This document shows, piece after piece, positions 50,932 through 62,165 of a stretch of 64,000 nt of DNA. How positions within the stretch are numbered: position 1 is the first letter of the stretch; the number at the start of each line of letters is the position of its first letter. The translations under genes were made by a program, and so were the position numbers. Source of the DNA: Ariolimax columbianus (lineage: Eukaryota; Mollusca; Gastropoda; Stylommatophora; Arionidae); assembly GCA_036924085.1 (NCBI GenBank), contig JAVGWX010000006.1, positions 40,339,246-40,403,245 on the forward strand, given 5' to 3'. The notes beneath the pieces are model-generated. The model worked only from the letters and a program-made list of their open reading frames with translations. It had not been told where the DNA came from and did not search any database.

Positions 50932-51910
50932 GTTAGTAAGTAGATCTTTAGGTAAGTAGGTATGTAGCAAAAGCTAAATAAGTATGTATGTAAGTAAGCT
51001 TTTAAGTAAGTAAGTAAGTAGGTATGTAAGTAGGTAGAATTGTAGGTATTTAGGTAAGTAGGTAGATATGTAGGTAAGTAGGTATGTAGTTAAGTAAGTA
51101 GATTTGTAGTTAAGTAAGTAAGTATGTAGGTAAGTAAGTAGGTATATAGGTAGATAAGTAGATAAGTGAATAGGTAAATAGTTAAATAGTAGGTAAAGTA
51201 AGTATGTATGCAGGTAAGTAAGTAGATATGCAGGTAAGTAAGTAGGTATGTATATAAGTAAGTAAATATGTAGGCAAGTAAATATGTATGTAGGTGAGTA
51301 AGTAGGTATGTAGGTAAGTAAGTAAATATGTATGTTCGTAAGTAAGCAAATTTGTATGTAGATAAGCAATTAAGTAGATATGTAGGTAAATAGGTCAATA
51401 TATATGTTGGTAAGTAAGTAAATAGACATGTATGTAAGTAATTAAGTTGGCATGTAGGTAATTAAGTAGGTATATAGGTAATCAAGTCGGTATTAAAGTA
51501 AGTAGGTAAGTATGTAAGTAAATAAATAAGGTAGTATGTACAGAAGTAAATATGTATGTAGGTAAGAAAGTAGGTACGTAAGTATGTTGGTATGTAAGTA
51601 CATAAGTAGGTATATAGATAAGTAAATAGGTATGTAGGTAAGTAAGTAGCTATGTAGGTAAATAAGTAAGTATGAAAGTAAATATGTTTGTATGTATGTG
51701 TAGGTACATTGTGGTGTAGGCACATATGTAGGTAAGTAAGTTTGTATGCAGGTAAGCAGGTATGTATGAATATAGGTAAGTTGATTTGTAGGCAAGCAAG
51801 TAGGTATGTATGTAAGTAAATAAGTCGATAGGTAGGTAAGTAAGCAAAGGGGTATGTAGGCACGTAAGTTACATTGGTATGTAGTTAAATAAGTAATCAG
51901 CTATGTAACT
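50932..51910. repeat. ~1-kb tetranucleotide satellite (GTAAGTAG/GTATGTAG)
   Basis: Degenerate 4-bp repeats of GTAA, GTAG and GTAT fill nearly 980 bp. Open frames on the - strand (TYLPTYLLTYL) come from the 4-bp period passing through three frames and are artefacts. GTAAGTA occurs many times on the + strand. Confidence 0.95.
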
Positions 51911-52217
51911 AAGTTAGTATCAAAGTTTTCCTCTTCATCTTCTCCATTTTAACAACTGCAAGAGCAACTGGCTACTTGGTCGTTAGTCTTATTCCATCAC
52001 GTGTTGCTTTTTGCACGCGCTATACAGGCTATACGATCTGATGTCTTCCTTGTGGTCTGGCTTACAATCTAGTTCTCTTAGTTATGTTTTTGAAAACTCT
52101 AATAACTCGAAGTATTTGTTCTTTGTTGCTCCAGTAGAGGTTTGAGTCTCGCATTGCAGTTGAGCTCCTTCCGGGAAACGTGTGGTCAAGACTTTATGTG
52201 AAGTGTTTTGATAGTTT
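51911..52217. other. Unassigned stretch
   Basis: No gene or recognised repeat. Confidence 0.4.
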
Positions 52218-52573
52218 CATCATCTTCTTCTTCTGCGTTCGTTCTCAATCTCCCGCTACCAAACCCTGAAAGGGCTTAAGTAGCAGAATTTAGTCCAGAG
52301 AACGGAATACGTTGTGTCGTAGTTTACAGCTTGACTGCGATATTTGCACCTTTCGGTCCAACACATCCGACTTCAGCAAGCATTTTTTGAGTACCGGGTT
52401 AGCATTCCCTCTTCGATCCCTTCTCCTTAGCCAGTCTGCCCTGCTGCAGCCTGTTATCCAGGATCACCGCGTGAAGGGTCTTGACAGCTCTGGTTCGCAG
52501 GCCCTGACGCTAGCAGTCAGATATGGGTCGCTGACCATTGCAGCTCATGCGCTGCTCAGCGTCTTGATCCCTT
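52218..52573 (-). mobile_element. SINE-1, full length
   Basis: Complete from the TTCTTCTTCTGCGTTCG tail to CGTCTTGATCCC. Possible imperfect target duplication GATAGTTTCAT/GGTAGTTTGAT. It is nearly identical to 34053-34411 except for a ~12-bp deletion near 52471. Confidence 0.93.
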
Positions 52574-52604
52574 TTGGTAGTTTGATAGCAAAGAGATCTT
52601 CGTG

Positions 52605-52698
52605 TGGTTCTTCTTCTTCTTTTCCTTTCTTTTTCTTCTTCTTCTTTTCCTTTCTTTTTCTTATTTTTTCCTTTCTTTTTCTTCTTCTTCTTTTCGAC
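52605..52698. repeat. TTC-rich pyrimidine tract
   Basis: TTCTTCTTC and CCTTTCTTTTTC alternate for ~95 bp, possibly the tail of the following SINE-1-related copy. Confidence 0.85.
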
Positions 52699-52727
52699 TA
52701 AAAAAGGACGTTTGTGACGTTGTGTCG

Positions 52728-52985
52728 CAGTTTAAATCGATTCTTCGATATCTGCGCCTTTAGATCCGACACATCCTAATTCAGCACGGCATCTTTGGAA
52801 CAGAATTTGTCTTCCATCTTCGATCCCTATTCTATTAGCAAGGTTGCATAGTTGCAGTCTGTTTCCGGGGCCGCCACTTGTAATCGGGATACGGTTTTGA
52901 TCACTTATGGGTCATCGACAATGATGCTAACATCCAGCTATGAGTCGCTGGCTGCTGTTAGTTAATTAACTGATGAATCTGCGGC
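52728..52985 (-). mobile_element. SINE-1-related element (older subfamily)
   Basis: AATTCAGCACGGCATCTTTG, TTCCATCTTCGATCCC and GCAGTCTGTTTCCGGGGCCG are the - strand of the family at 14330 and 27232. With the TTC tract at 52605-52698 as its tail it is close to complete. Confidence 0.7.
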
Positions 52986-53211
52986 CTCGTGTCGGATAGA
53001 CTAAGGTAGCTACTACATTGAGAGCAGGTAGATAAGAGCAAGAAACGAGTGCTGCGTGCTTCTCGCTACTGAAACGTTCCAGTCGACCCAGCTATAATTT
53101 GGTACCTGACTTATGGTTAGGGAAGGGAATATAGCGAAGAAGAGACTGGCCACCTCGCCTCAAACAAACTGTGCATTAGTATAACGTAGTCTCTTAACAC
53201 TTGATTCCAGA
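52986..53211. other. Unassigned stretch
   Basis: Nothing recognised. Confidence 0.35.
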
Positions 53212-53505
53212 CCTTAACTTAACGTCTCTTAACTGTTTAGAAGACTCTGCAGTGTGAATAGATTCACTTGATCTAAAAATACTAATGCATATCCAATCTA
53301 TTTTTAAATGTATTAATTGACCCTGCCTCTACTATTTCCAGGGCTAATTCACTCTAAGCATTCATCACTATTTGACTAAAAAAATAATTCCTGGTATCAA
53401 ATCTGGACCTTTTAAAATTAATTTGGTGGCCGTACCCTTGCGTTATTTTATTTAAAAAAAAATGTTATAGTCTAATTTATCCTTTTCGTTAACCTGCGGT
53501 TAAGT
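53212..53505 (-). mobile_element. LINE-A 3' end, old copy
   Basis: CTTAACTTAACGTCTCTTAA begins the - strand tail. The hairpin has lost its outer-arm side (GTTGTATAC missing), and codons for the terminal NALP region are eroded. Confidence 0.8.
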
Positions 53506-53930
53506 CTGGTATGAGTCTCCGTTACTGTGAGCTTGGCCATTAAGAGCACTGATCTGTCTTCTGGGTTTCAAAGAACGCTCTAGAAATAATACCCCATATG
53601 TGGTAAGAGAATGCAATGAGGTATATCTGACTTTCCTATGGATTATGAGAAGAAGCAGAAACGCTTTATTTTGCACGATGAGGTTGTCAACCCAAGTACA
53701 ACCCACTTTTGTTTTTTAGAACATTTATAGCAAGTATTATTGGTAATAGCCAAGCAAGATAGGCAATATAAACATCAATTGAGAAATATTCGAACCAGTA
53801 CAGAAGTTCATATATTAAGTTCAAACCATAGCAAAAGATGACCGCAATGAGGCTGCAATTAAGACAAAAATTTCATTGGTATAAAACGGCCTTCAAATAA
53901 AATAATAAATTGCTAACTTTAAAGAATATA
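53506..53930. other. Unassigned stretch
   Basis: The - frame at 53500-53706 is unrecognised. No gene. Confidence 0.35.
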
Positions 53931-54340
53931 AAGATAGAACGGAGGGAAGGAATAAACACTATACACGTATGGCTAATTGTACTATATGGGGCTGAAACGT
54001 GGACTCTGGACAACAAAGATGAAAAAGGTTTGGAATGTGGTGCTATAGAAGCATTAAAAGAATGACGAACAGAAAGAAGATTCACTCGCAATGTTTGCAC
54101 TGGGGTAGGCGCACATAGATAGATATTGAAAATGATTCAAAAACTAAGATTGGTTTGGCTGGGACACAATATCCGACAGGAAAGTCTTCTACGGAAGATA
54201 CTAGGGGGGTAAGATCCAGGGAAGAAAGACAATCGTGGCGATCAAGACTTACCTTTACATTTCAGTTATGCAGAGGTATTAAATTACGAACTCATGGCGA
54301 AATGAAGTGACCTACAGAGGAAAGAATTCAATGGAAAGAC
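53930..54340 (+). mobile_element. RTE-like LINE C-terminal fragment
   Basis: The + strand LYGAETWTLDNKDEKGLE, then after stops RLVWLGHNIRQES and LLRKILGG, match the LINE thumb and tail order. Short and dead. Confidence 0.75.
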
Positions 54341-54380
54341 ATGTGCAGCTAAATTTACAACCAGTTTTAGAACTGACAAT

Positions 54381-54541
54381 CTGCCGAAGACGGATGTGTC
54401 GGACCGAAAGGTCAAATATCGCGGTCAAGCTGTAAACTAGCGACACAACGCATTCCGTTCTCCGGACTACATCCTGCTACTTTCAAAGCCCTGTTCAGGG
54501 ATTGGTAGTGGGAGATTGAGAACGAACGCAGCAGAAGAAGA
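54381..54541 (+). mobile_element. SINE-1, 5' truncated, with target-site duplication
   Basis: Runs from CTGCCGAAGACGGATGTGTC to GAACGCAGCAGAAGAAGA. AGAACTGACAAT (54369-54380) and AGAACTGACCAAT (54542-54554) flank it. Confidence 0.9.
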
Positions 54542-54775
54542 AGAACTGACCAATTTGATGATGATGATGATTAGGTGTCCTATTTTTTCATCCACAATAC
54601 GATGTTCTTGAGGTTCATACTACTCTGTAGTTGTGACAGTCTTGCTGTCCGGTATTTGGGAAATGTCATGTATGTATCATAGGAGTTATAACTTACGACT
54701 TGGCTACGGAAAGGCTACAGTAAGCTGAGATATTGTTAGCAGATTTTTGCACAAATATTTGCGTGAGGGACTGAG

Positions 54776-54935
54776 AGAGAAAGATGGAGAGAGAGAGGGA
54801 GAGAGAGAGGGAGAGAGAGAGAGGGATAGAGAGAGGGAGAGAGACAGTGAGAGTGACAGGGAGAGAGAGAGGGAGGGAGAGAGAGGGAGAGTGGGAGAGA
54901 GGAATAGGGAGAGAGGGAGAGCGTTCAGAGTTCAC
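54776..54935. repeat. GAGAGAGG polypurine tract
   Basis: About 160 bp of GA-rich simple repeat, almost pure purine on the + strand. Mirror symmetry makes triplex formation possible. Confidence 0.95.
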
Positions 54936-54979
54936 GCACGTCGTGCATTCTTTGACAAAGCTGGTCTGGGTTTGTCTCT

Positions 54980-55615
54980 GTCCGATAGCCAAGACAGGGA
55001 GTCTGATAGCCAAGACAGAGAGTCCGATAGCCAAGACAGGGAGTCGGATAGCTAAGACAGGGAGTCCGACAGCCAAGACAGGTAGTCCGATAGCCAAGAC
55101 AGGTAGTCCGATAGCCAAGACAGGGAGTCTGATAGCCAAGACAGGGAGTCCGACAGCCAAGACAGGGAGTCTGATAGCCAAGACAGGGAGTCTGATGGCC
55201 AAGACAGGGAGTCTGATAGCCAAGACAGGGAGTCGGATAGCTAAGACAGGGAGTCCGACAGCCAAGACAGGTAGTCCGATAGCCAAGACAGGTAGTCCGA
55301 TAGCCAAGACAGGGAGTCTGATAGCCAAGACAGGGAGTCCGACAGCCAAGACAGGGAGTCTGATAGCCAAGACAGGGAGTCTGATGGCCAAGACAGGGAG
55401 TCTGATAGCCAAGACAGGAAGTCCGATAGCCAAGACAGGTAGTCCGATAGCCAAGACAGGGAGTCTGATAGCCAAAACAGGGAGTCCGATAGCCACAACA
55501 GGGAGTCCGATAGCCAAGACAGGTAGTCTGATGGCCAAGACAGGTAGTCCGATAGCCAAGGCAGAGAGTCCGATAGCCAAGACAGGGAGTCTGATAGCCA
55601 AGACAGGGAAAGGGA
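54980..55615. repeat. 21-bp minisatellite with 189-bp duplication
   Basis: The unit is GATAGCCAAGACAGGGAGTC plus C (21 bp), about 30 copies. Variant order repeats with a 189-bp (nine-unit) period: the rare GTCGGATAGCTAAGAC variant is at 55043 and 55232, followed by the same series of variants. Frames of 316 (+) and 302 (-) codons stay open because the unit has no stops. Confidence 0.96.
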
Positions 55616-55862
55616 CGATGGTTGGTTCTACTTTAGTAGATTTGAGTCGAGAGTTCTATTTAATTAACAAGAGTAAGACAATGGTGGGGGCAAGACACGC
55701 AGAGAGGAGTATGGAAGACTTAGCGTTACGCTAATATTGTAGCGTTTAATTGTCATGGAACGAAGTTGGTAGGAGTGTTCTGAATACGCCAATTCCTATA
55801 TGTCTAGTCAGTATGGAAAGATGGGTAGAGGAGGTATTGAGCTACGTGTGATTTGGTGAGAA
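55616..55862. other. Unassigned spacer
   Basis: A short unique stretch between two minisatellites. Confidence 0.4.
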
Positions 55863-56272
55863 GCTGTTACAGTGAGATTAAAAGGGAAAGCTGTTACAGG
55901 GAGATTTAAAAGAAAAGCTGTTAGAGGGAGATTAAAAGGGAAAGCTGTTACAGGGAGATTTAAAAGAAAAGCTGTTAGAGGGAGATTAAAAGGGAAAGCT
56001 GTTACAGTGAGATTAAAAGGGAAAGCTGTTACAGGGAGATTTAAAAGAAAAGCTGTTAGAGGGAGATTAAAAGGGAAAGCTGTTACAGGGAGATTTAAAA
56101 GAAAAGCTGTTAGAGGGAGATTAAAAGGGAAAGCTGTTACAGTGAGATTAAAAGGGAAAGCTGTTACAGGGAGATTAAAAGGGAAAGCTGTTACAGTAGA
56201 TTAAAAGGGAAAGCTGTTACAGGGAGATTAAAAGGGAAAGCTGTTACAGTGAGATTAAAAGGGAAACAAGAA
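55863..56272. repeat. 27-bp minisatellite (GCTGTTACAG...)
   Basis: Units of GCTGTTACAGGGAGATTAAA plus AGGGAAA alternate with a variant (GCTGTTAGAG... with AGAAA), giving a 54-bp alternation. The + frame 55872-56204 reads as KGKAVTGRLK/KRKAVRGR repeats and is not credible as a gene. Confidence 0.95.
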
Positions 56273-56854
56273 CGCTACGGAAGTTGGTAAACGATCAGGG
56301 AGCACGCTTCCAAACCACGGGTGAGAATATTTTAGTCCACAACGGAGACCCGTGTTTAGCGAAGGTGCAGACTGTCAGAGATTTTCCATTCCAACTACGA
56401 GGAAGATCATAAGGCTCAAGAAATTAGCTTAATTTTAGTTGGAAGCGTTAGAAAATAGAGAACAGAATCTGGGTTAGTTCCAGAGGCTCCCTCTAGCGCA
56501 TGCTGACAGCTTCTGCATAGAAAGATTAGTTAATGGTGTTGTAAATGATTATATTATGTAATCATTGAATTACCAAGCGTTTTTATATTCAAAGACGTTT
56601 TAGAGTTCTCTTTGTTGATAGTGCATGGAAAGAAGATACATGTGGTAGGACTCTCACATAGCACAGATTTATGAACCGAAACGGTCAGTCATTACGTGCT
56701 GGCGGAGATGGTGAGGATGAGATCTTAGTGCTTATAGACTTGTTCCGCGTACAATGAAGATGTTTTGACGACTAACCTACCGACCGACCGAACTACCGAC
56801 CGACTAACCAACCAACCAACTAACTAAAGTACATATTCAATAGCTTCTTATCTT
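56273..56854. repeat. Unassigned stretch ending in ACCG/AACC repeat
   Basis: Mostly unique sequence without a gene. At 56778-56826 ACCGACCGA...AACCAACCAACTAACTAA is a short tetranucleotide tract. CCGCGTACAATGAAGA at about 56749 echoes the LINE-B tail. Confidence 0.5.
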
Positions 56855-57300
56855 AAGTTAAGCTAGGCTAAGCTAATCTGACTTAACTTCTTTATTCTGG
56901 TGCAGAAGACTGCTAAAAAGTAAAATATTTCCTAATATCTAATCTGGACATTTCTTGAAATAATTAGTAGATGTGTCTTCTTTTTCTTGTAGCCGGTTGT
57001 ACTTTGAAAAAACCAATTTATAATCTACTTTATCCTTTCCACTGATAATCTTGTAAACCTCTATGAATCACCTCGAATTCTTCTCTTTTATAGACACTTA
57101 GGATCAGTTTTTCCGAGTCTTTCATCATAACTATAATTCCGGAATCCTTCTATCAGTTTTGTTGCTCTTCTTTGTATCATTTCCAGCATGTCTATATTGC
57201 CTCAACGATAAGAACTCCCCTCTCGAACACAGTACTCCAATCTAGGTCTAACAAATGCTTTACACAGTTTGACTATCCCTTCCTAGCTCATATGTTGCTC
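56855..57300 (-). mobile_element. LINE-A 3' portion, old copy
   Basis: The - strand contains the terminal reading frame (broken [13 protein letters not shown] region) and a tail AGCTTAGCCTAGCTTAACTT. The hairpin is largely lost (CTGGTGCAGAAGACTGC). Confidence 0.75.
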
Positions 57301-57394
57301 AGTCTCATTACAGATCCACTGCTCTACAACTACGTTAATCAGACGAGGACTTTCTTTCATAATCTCGTTTAGACAGACGTTGTTATTTATAGCG

Positions 57395-57480
57395 GTGCTA
57401 AAATAAAAACATGGCCTATACAGTACTTGGTGACTGCATGGATATGGGGCCTTTATTCCTGAACCCTATAACTGATCAAC
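57395..57480 (+). mobile_element. SINE-3 3' portion
   Basis: GCTAAAATAAAAACATGGCC...GCCTTTATTCCTGAACCCTA matches the SINE-3 end. Confidence 0.65.
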
Positions 57481-57547
57481 GAGAACGTCAGCAATGGGAA
57501 TAAACACTATATTCTTTTTAGTTAGTTGTTTTGCTGAACATTTTCTG

Positions 57548-57589
57548 GACTTGGTAGCGGGAGATTGAGAACAAACGCAGAAGAAGAAG

Positions 57590-57621
<32 letters not shown>

Positions 57622-57645
57622 GAAGAAAAAAAGAAGAAGAAGAAG
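57548..57645 (+). mobile_element. SINE-1 end with long (GAA)n tail
   Basis: GGTAGCGGGAGATTGAGAAC, then AAACGCAGAAGAAG extended for ~70 bp. A strongly 5'-truncated copy whose tail has expanded. Confidence 0.9.
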
Positions 57646-58120
57646 CTTAAAATGTAGAGAGCAACTCGTATGGCATATGTCCATGTTGATTGTGCCACAT
57701 ATTATTTGAATAGTAATAGTGTGTCATTATGTTAATTAGAACTGCCATTGACCTCAATCAATATAGAGTAACCAGTACAAGCAAAGGTCACCGACAATCA
57801 CATGGGTCGTATCATCAACAGGAAGCTATCTTCTTACGAACCTTTGTTTGACTACATCGAACACAAAACAAGGATATTTTTGCAGAAGCAGATCTTGGCA
57901 ATTTCTAGAAAATATAACACAGGGAAAGATGTCAGAATTTCCATTTCTTTGTTTAGAGTGTAAATTTGCTGGCGTGGTATGTTAATGTTGTCTTTTTCTG
58001 TATGGAAGCTTAGAAAACAGATGAAATATTGTCTGTTTGCATTATAAAGTGTGCGTCAGTATTTGAGCTGTCCGCATTGTAGAATCTGGTTGTGAAGTAT
58101 TTTTGTTGGGGTTATATTGC
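57646..58120. other. Unassigned stretch
   Basis: No gene or recognised repeat. Confidence 0.4.
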
Positions 58121-58292
58121 GTGGCCATTCCATTAGGGTGCATGTTGTCTAGTTTCAAGGACAAGGGTTCAAACCGCGCCGAAGTCTAGGTTTTTCTGTC
58201 GTTAGCGAAATAAAAACAAAAACTATTGTGCACAATGGGGGCGATTAATCGATCAAGCGACTGTATTCCTCAGCTCTATAAATCTCCAAAAT
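58120..58292 (+). mobile_element. SINE-3, near full length with tRNA-like head
   Basis: The head GCGTGGCCATTCCATTAGGG (weak A box) and GGGTTCAAACCGC (near B box) are followed by the SINE-3 body GCGAAATAAAAACAAAAACT and the end CTGTATTCCTCAGCTCTATA. This is the only copy here in which head and tail are both visible, at ~170 bp. Confidence 0.75.
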
Positions 58293-58449
58293 ACACCTCT
58301 CCGTTTTGAGAAAACATGCAATAATAATATTATTTTCTTTATGGAGCGACGTGAGACCATAACAACTGTCCCTATCTCTGAGCCACTTTTACAAGTAGAC
58401 GATGTGTTGTTTTATTTACAGAATAGAGTGGATGCGATGAATATTCTGT

Positions 58450-60290
58450 CATCATCATCATCATGTAGCATGTCCTAAAGAACGTCGCTCCCATCACAGT
58501 ATGCCTGAAAGAAACTCGTTCCCTTGTCAAAACTCCAGCCTCCGCCAAAGTCATACCCAGGCATTCCTGGATATCTTGGTGCCATCGTCTTCTTGGTCTA
58601 CCCCTTACTCTGTTGCCTGGCACCATACCTTCCATCACTGTTCTATCGAGACCGTTGTGTCTCTTGATGTGACCAAAGTATTTGCAATTTCTAGCCAAAA
58701 TGGAATTGATAAACCAGTTCTCCTCTATGCTCAGCTCTTGCCGAATGTCTACATTTGTCTTTTTCTCTGTCCAAGGTATTTTGAGGATCTTTCTGTAACA
58801 TTTTGACTCGAAGGATTCGTTTCTTTGTCTGGAAGTTTTGGTAATAGTCCATGATTCGCAGCCATAAGCTGCCACAGGAAAAACACATGCTCTCAAGACT
58901 TTTACTTTTATCATTTTGTTGATGCTCTGCCATAATTTCTTCAGGGTGTTTAGTCTCTGCATTGCCTTGGCTACTCTTCTTCTGATTTCTTTCAAGCAGT
59001 GGCCATTTTTGTCAACTCTGGTGCCCAGATATTCAAAATGTGTGACCTGATCTATTTCCTCACCACCCACTGTAAATTTATGCTGACATTGTGTTTTGTC
59101 GGTGGTCATTATCTTTGTTTTATTTATGTTTATGAACAGGTTTTGGTCTTTACTATGTTCATTTACGGCTGAAATTAGCTGCTCTAGCCCTTCTGCACTT
59201 CTTGATAGTATCGCTGTGTCATCTGCGTATCGTAACTCTGGATCTCGTACCCGCCAATAGAAAAATGTGTCGAAACTTTCAATGTTCTCGTCTTCTCGAA
59301 CATTTCTCAGTATACCTTCCGCATATATGTTGTATAGATAAGGTGAGAGGATACATCCATGTCTTACTCCGTTTAGTACTGCAAACCAATCTGATGTTTG
59401 CCCAAATACTCAGACAGCGGCTTGTTGATCTTTGTATAATGTTTCAATGAGATGAATAATATGCACAGGACACCCCATTTCCTTCACGATTTTCCACATA
59501 TTTTGATGTTTTACCGTATAGTAGGCCTTGGTGTAATCAATGAAACATATGTACAGGTCTACATTAAACTCTCTACATTTTTCATAGATATTCCTCATAT
59601 TGAATATGTTGTCCCTGGTCTCTCTGTCTTTCCTAAAATCTGCATGGAGTTCGTGAATTTCAGATTCAAACCTTTTCTATATCCTTCTTAATAGGATTCG
59701 CAAGAGTATCTTGCTAGCGTGGCTGATCAGCGCGATAGTTCGGTAGTTGGTTCACAGCTTCAGATTGCCTTTTTTGGGAGGGAAATATAAAGTGATTACT
59801 TCCATGCTTTTGGCCAATCTGCGCTGTGTCATATCTGTTTACACAGCTTGTGATAGACTCGAGCACTTGCTGCCCCTCCTGTGTGTATTAGCTCTTCTTG
59901 AATATCATCACATCCTGGGGACTTTTCCTTTTTCAGGATTTTTATTGCCCAGCGTACTTCCTCCAATGTTGGTTCAGGTTCTTTCTCATCCGTTGGTAGG
60001 ATTGTAACTGAACGCTTTGTGCTATCTTCATACATGGTTCTGCAGTACTCTCTCCATCTATTCAGTATGTCTTTAGTTTCTGTTAATGTTTTATCATCTT
60101 TGTCATTGATGACATGCGGAACCGGACGGAATTCCCTTGTCAATGTTCTTATCGTCTTACCTTGTTGCTGTAGGTTTGTCCTTACAATGTTCCACTATAT
60201 ATCTTCTTTTATCTTTTCTTATTTCTCTTCTAACTTTTCTTTCGCAGTTTTTATATGCTGTATTGGTCCGCTGTGTTCTGTCACATTAAC
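58450..60290 (-). mobile_element. LINE-C (RTE-like), partial, broken
   Basis: The - strand 60143-59829 has the pre-RT segment (ILKKEKSPGCDDIQEELIHT). 59598-59410 has YICFIDYTKAYYTVKHQ, with the catalytic Asp of motif A present but the usual AFD altered to AYY. YADD is at 59218-59229 (LRYADDTAILS), and a 245-codon frame at 59109-58372 gives FEYLGTRVD, AYGCESWT, RKILKIPWTEKK and KYFGHIKRHNGLDR. The 3' end is an (ATG)n run (58450-58466), the tail typical of RTE elements. The endonuclease is not seen. Confidence 0.9.
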
Positions 60291-61544
60291 TATTTAAACA
60301 CATAAATAAACAAAAACTATGTTTTATCAGAATTAGCTCCTATTTATACTAAGACTTGCCACTGGAGTCGGGCGGCACGAGACGAGAGAGTGAGGATAAA
60401 AAGTAGGGCAGTTAATCCTTACTAAAAATAGCGCTAGCAAAATAAATTATTCCATTGTCGTCTACGATGGACGGCGGCCTTTGTTTTTTATACTAAGACA
60501 AGGTAGTGGGGGTGAGGGAGAGGTGAGGGAGAGGTGAGGGACTAGAGGAGTGTAATTTTTTTGATTTTGATGGTTCTTTAGTTTCTTTGGTGAATTAGTA
60601 TTGTATTGGAATTTTTCAAAATTGATTTATTGGTGTAGTGGTTTCTTTGGTGGAAAACCTTAAAAACAAGAAATTTCATGCGCATATAATAATTTTGTGT
60701 GTATAGACATTTTTCACTTTCATTTTTGTCTCTATTTTAAATCTTCATAATGTTTAGAACGTCACTCGGGATGTAGTCCGCCGTCAAAGAAAGTCGTCAC
60801 TAACACCTAACTCGCGTGGCATTAGCAACAACAAAAACATCAACAGCAACAACAACAGCTTCATTTAACGGACTAAGTTGTAGTGGGGGCTCTATGCTTC
60901 ATATGCGCCGTATAGGATTAGAAGGCGAGAAGAAGCTGAAACTAAGCGTGAGATACAAATTGTTGACACACCTGTGGCATGATTAGCGTGCGTGTTTATG
61001 AATGCCATCGTGAGAACGAATATACTTGAGCGAGCAATCGTCACAGCTTGGCAAGGTTAATTATTTAATAAAATGTCTATTGACCTGGTCTGCACGATAC
61101 ATGATTGAGCTATGCGTTTGTTGATATCGATTAGAATTTCTTGGACATATTTACCGCTTGCCATACCGATTGATGGGGGTTGATTACGAAACCACATATT
61201 TCTAACCCGATAATTCTTTATGAATTTTGCTGTTGACCTTTATTCGTGGTATAATTTCAACTGTCTCTCTATGTCGCCTTCTGTTCATTTCCACTAGCAA
61301 TTTAGAAACGCATAACTTTGAAAGTCATTAAAAAGAACAATCTTCTTCTTTTCACTTGTGTCCTGCTTGTGCCTTTCAGCATCAGGTTATGACGAGTTTC
61401 TTGACATGGTCGTTGTATGTGCTTTGTATACGGGGAGCTTTACTGCTTCTGTCATTTATGCTACCCATCTTTGGGGGGGGGGGGTTGTTGTTGAATGCCG
61501 CCAATGAGTAGGATTACTCTTTTGTGTGTCCTAAAAAGGACGTT
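60291..61544. other. Non-genic stretch with SINE-5 fragment
   Basis: 60362-60485 (+) is a SINE-5 body fragment. GGGAGAGGTGAGGGAGAGGT lies at about 60500-60540, (CAA)n at about 60823-60860 and a G10 run at 61473-61482. No gene recognised. Confidence 0.5.
60362..60485 (+). mobile_element. SINE-5 body fragment
   Basis: GAGAGAGTGAGGATAAAAAG, GGGCAGTTAATCCTTACTAA and CGTCTACGATGGACGGCGGC match the - strand of 49710-49860. The tRNA-like head is missing. Confidence 0.75.
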
Positions 61545-61800
61545 AAGTGGCGGTTTGTCGTAGCTTTCCTCATATCCCGAGCGTGCTGATGAAGGTGGAC
61601 CAGAGTCCTCTAGGCGGTTGTGGCGTGATTGGCATGGCAACATCTGCGTGTCGCTCACTACTACGGGGATCACGTCGAACCTCACCTTGTTAGCCAGACT
61701 GTTGTCCTCGACAACAGACCGCTTCCGGGACGACCAGCGAGGAGATCAGATGAGGGTCTTGGACAGTATATTTCTCCTGACCCTGGCTAACATAGTCTGA
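61545..61800 (+). repeat. Interspersed repeat G, copy 2
   Basis: Corresponds to 8490-8775 and leads directly into the tandem array at 61740-62165, whose unit is the end of this repeat. Confidence 0.6.
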
Positions 61801-62165
61801 TCAGTGTGTTTAGCCTGGCCAGACGTTAGACGCATCGTCCTGTCAGGTGAGAGTCTTGGCCAGTATATTTCTCCTGACCCTAGCTAACATAATTAGCCTC
61901 ATCATCCCGTCAGGTAAGGGTCTTGGCCAGTACATTTCTCCTGATCCTGGCTAACATAGTCTGATCAGTGTGTTTAGCCTGACCAGACGTTAGACGCATC
62001 GTCCTGTCAGGTGAGAGTCTTGGCCAGTATATTTCTCCTGACCCTGGCTAACATAATTAGCCTCATCGTCCCGTCAGATGAGGCTCTTGGCCAGTACATT
62101 TCTCCTGAACCTGGCTAACATAGTCTGATCAGTGTGTTTTGCCTGACCAGACGTTAGACTCATCG
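61740..62165. repeat. 164-bp tandem repeat (two ~82-bp halves)
   Basis: CTGATCAGTGTGTTTAGCCT starts at 61797, 61961 and (as ...TTTTGCCT) 62125, exactly 164 bp apart. Within each unit CTTGGCCAGTAYATTTCTCC occurs twice, so the unit is a dimer. Confidence 0.95.

Noticed and set aside
50974..51863. Leu/Tyr/Thr-rich membrane-like proteins on the - strand
   Set aside because: They are translation of a 4-bp repeat in all three frames.
54693..55734. Repeat proteins of 302 (-) and 316 (+) codons
   Set aside because: Both strands are open over the same 21-bp array, so the frames are a by-product of the repeat.
58372..58460. C-terminal extension of the LINE-C frame with a Met run
   Set aside because: The MMMMM stretch is translation of the (ATG)n tail, so the frame running past it is fortuitous.
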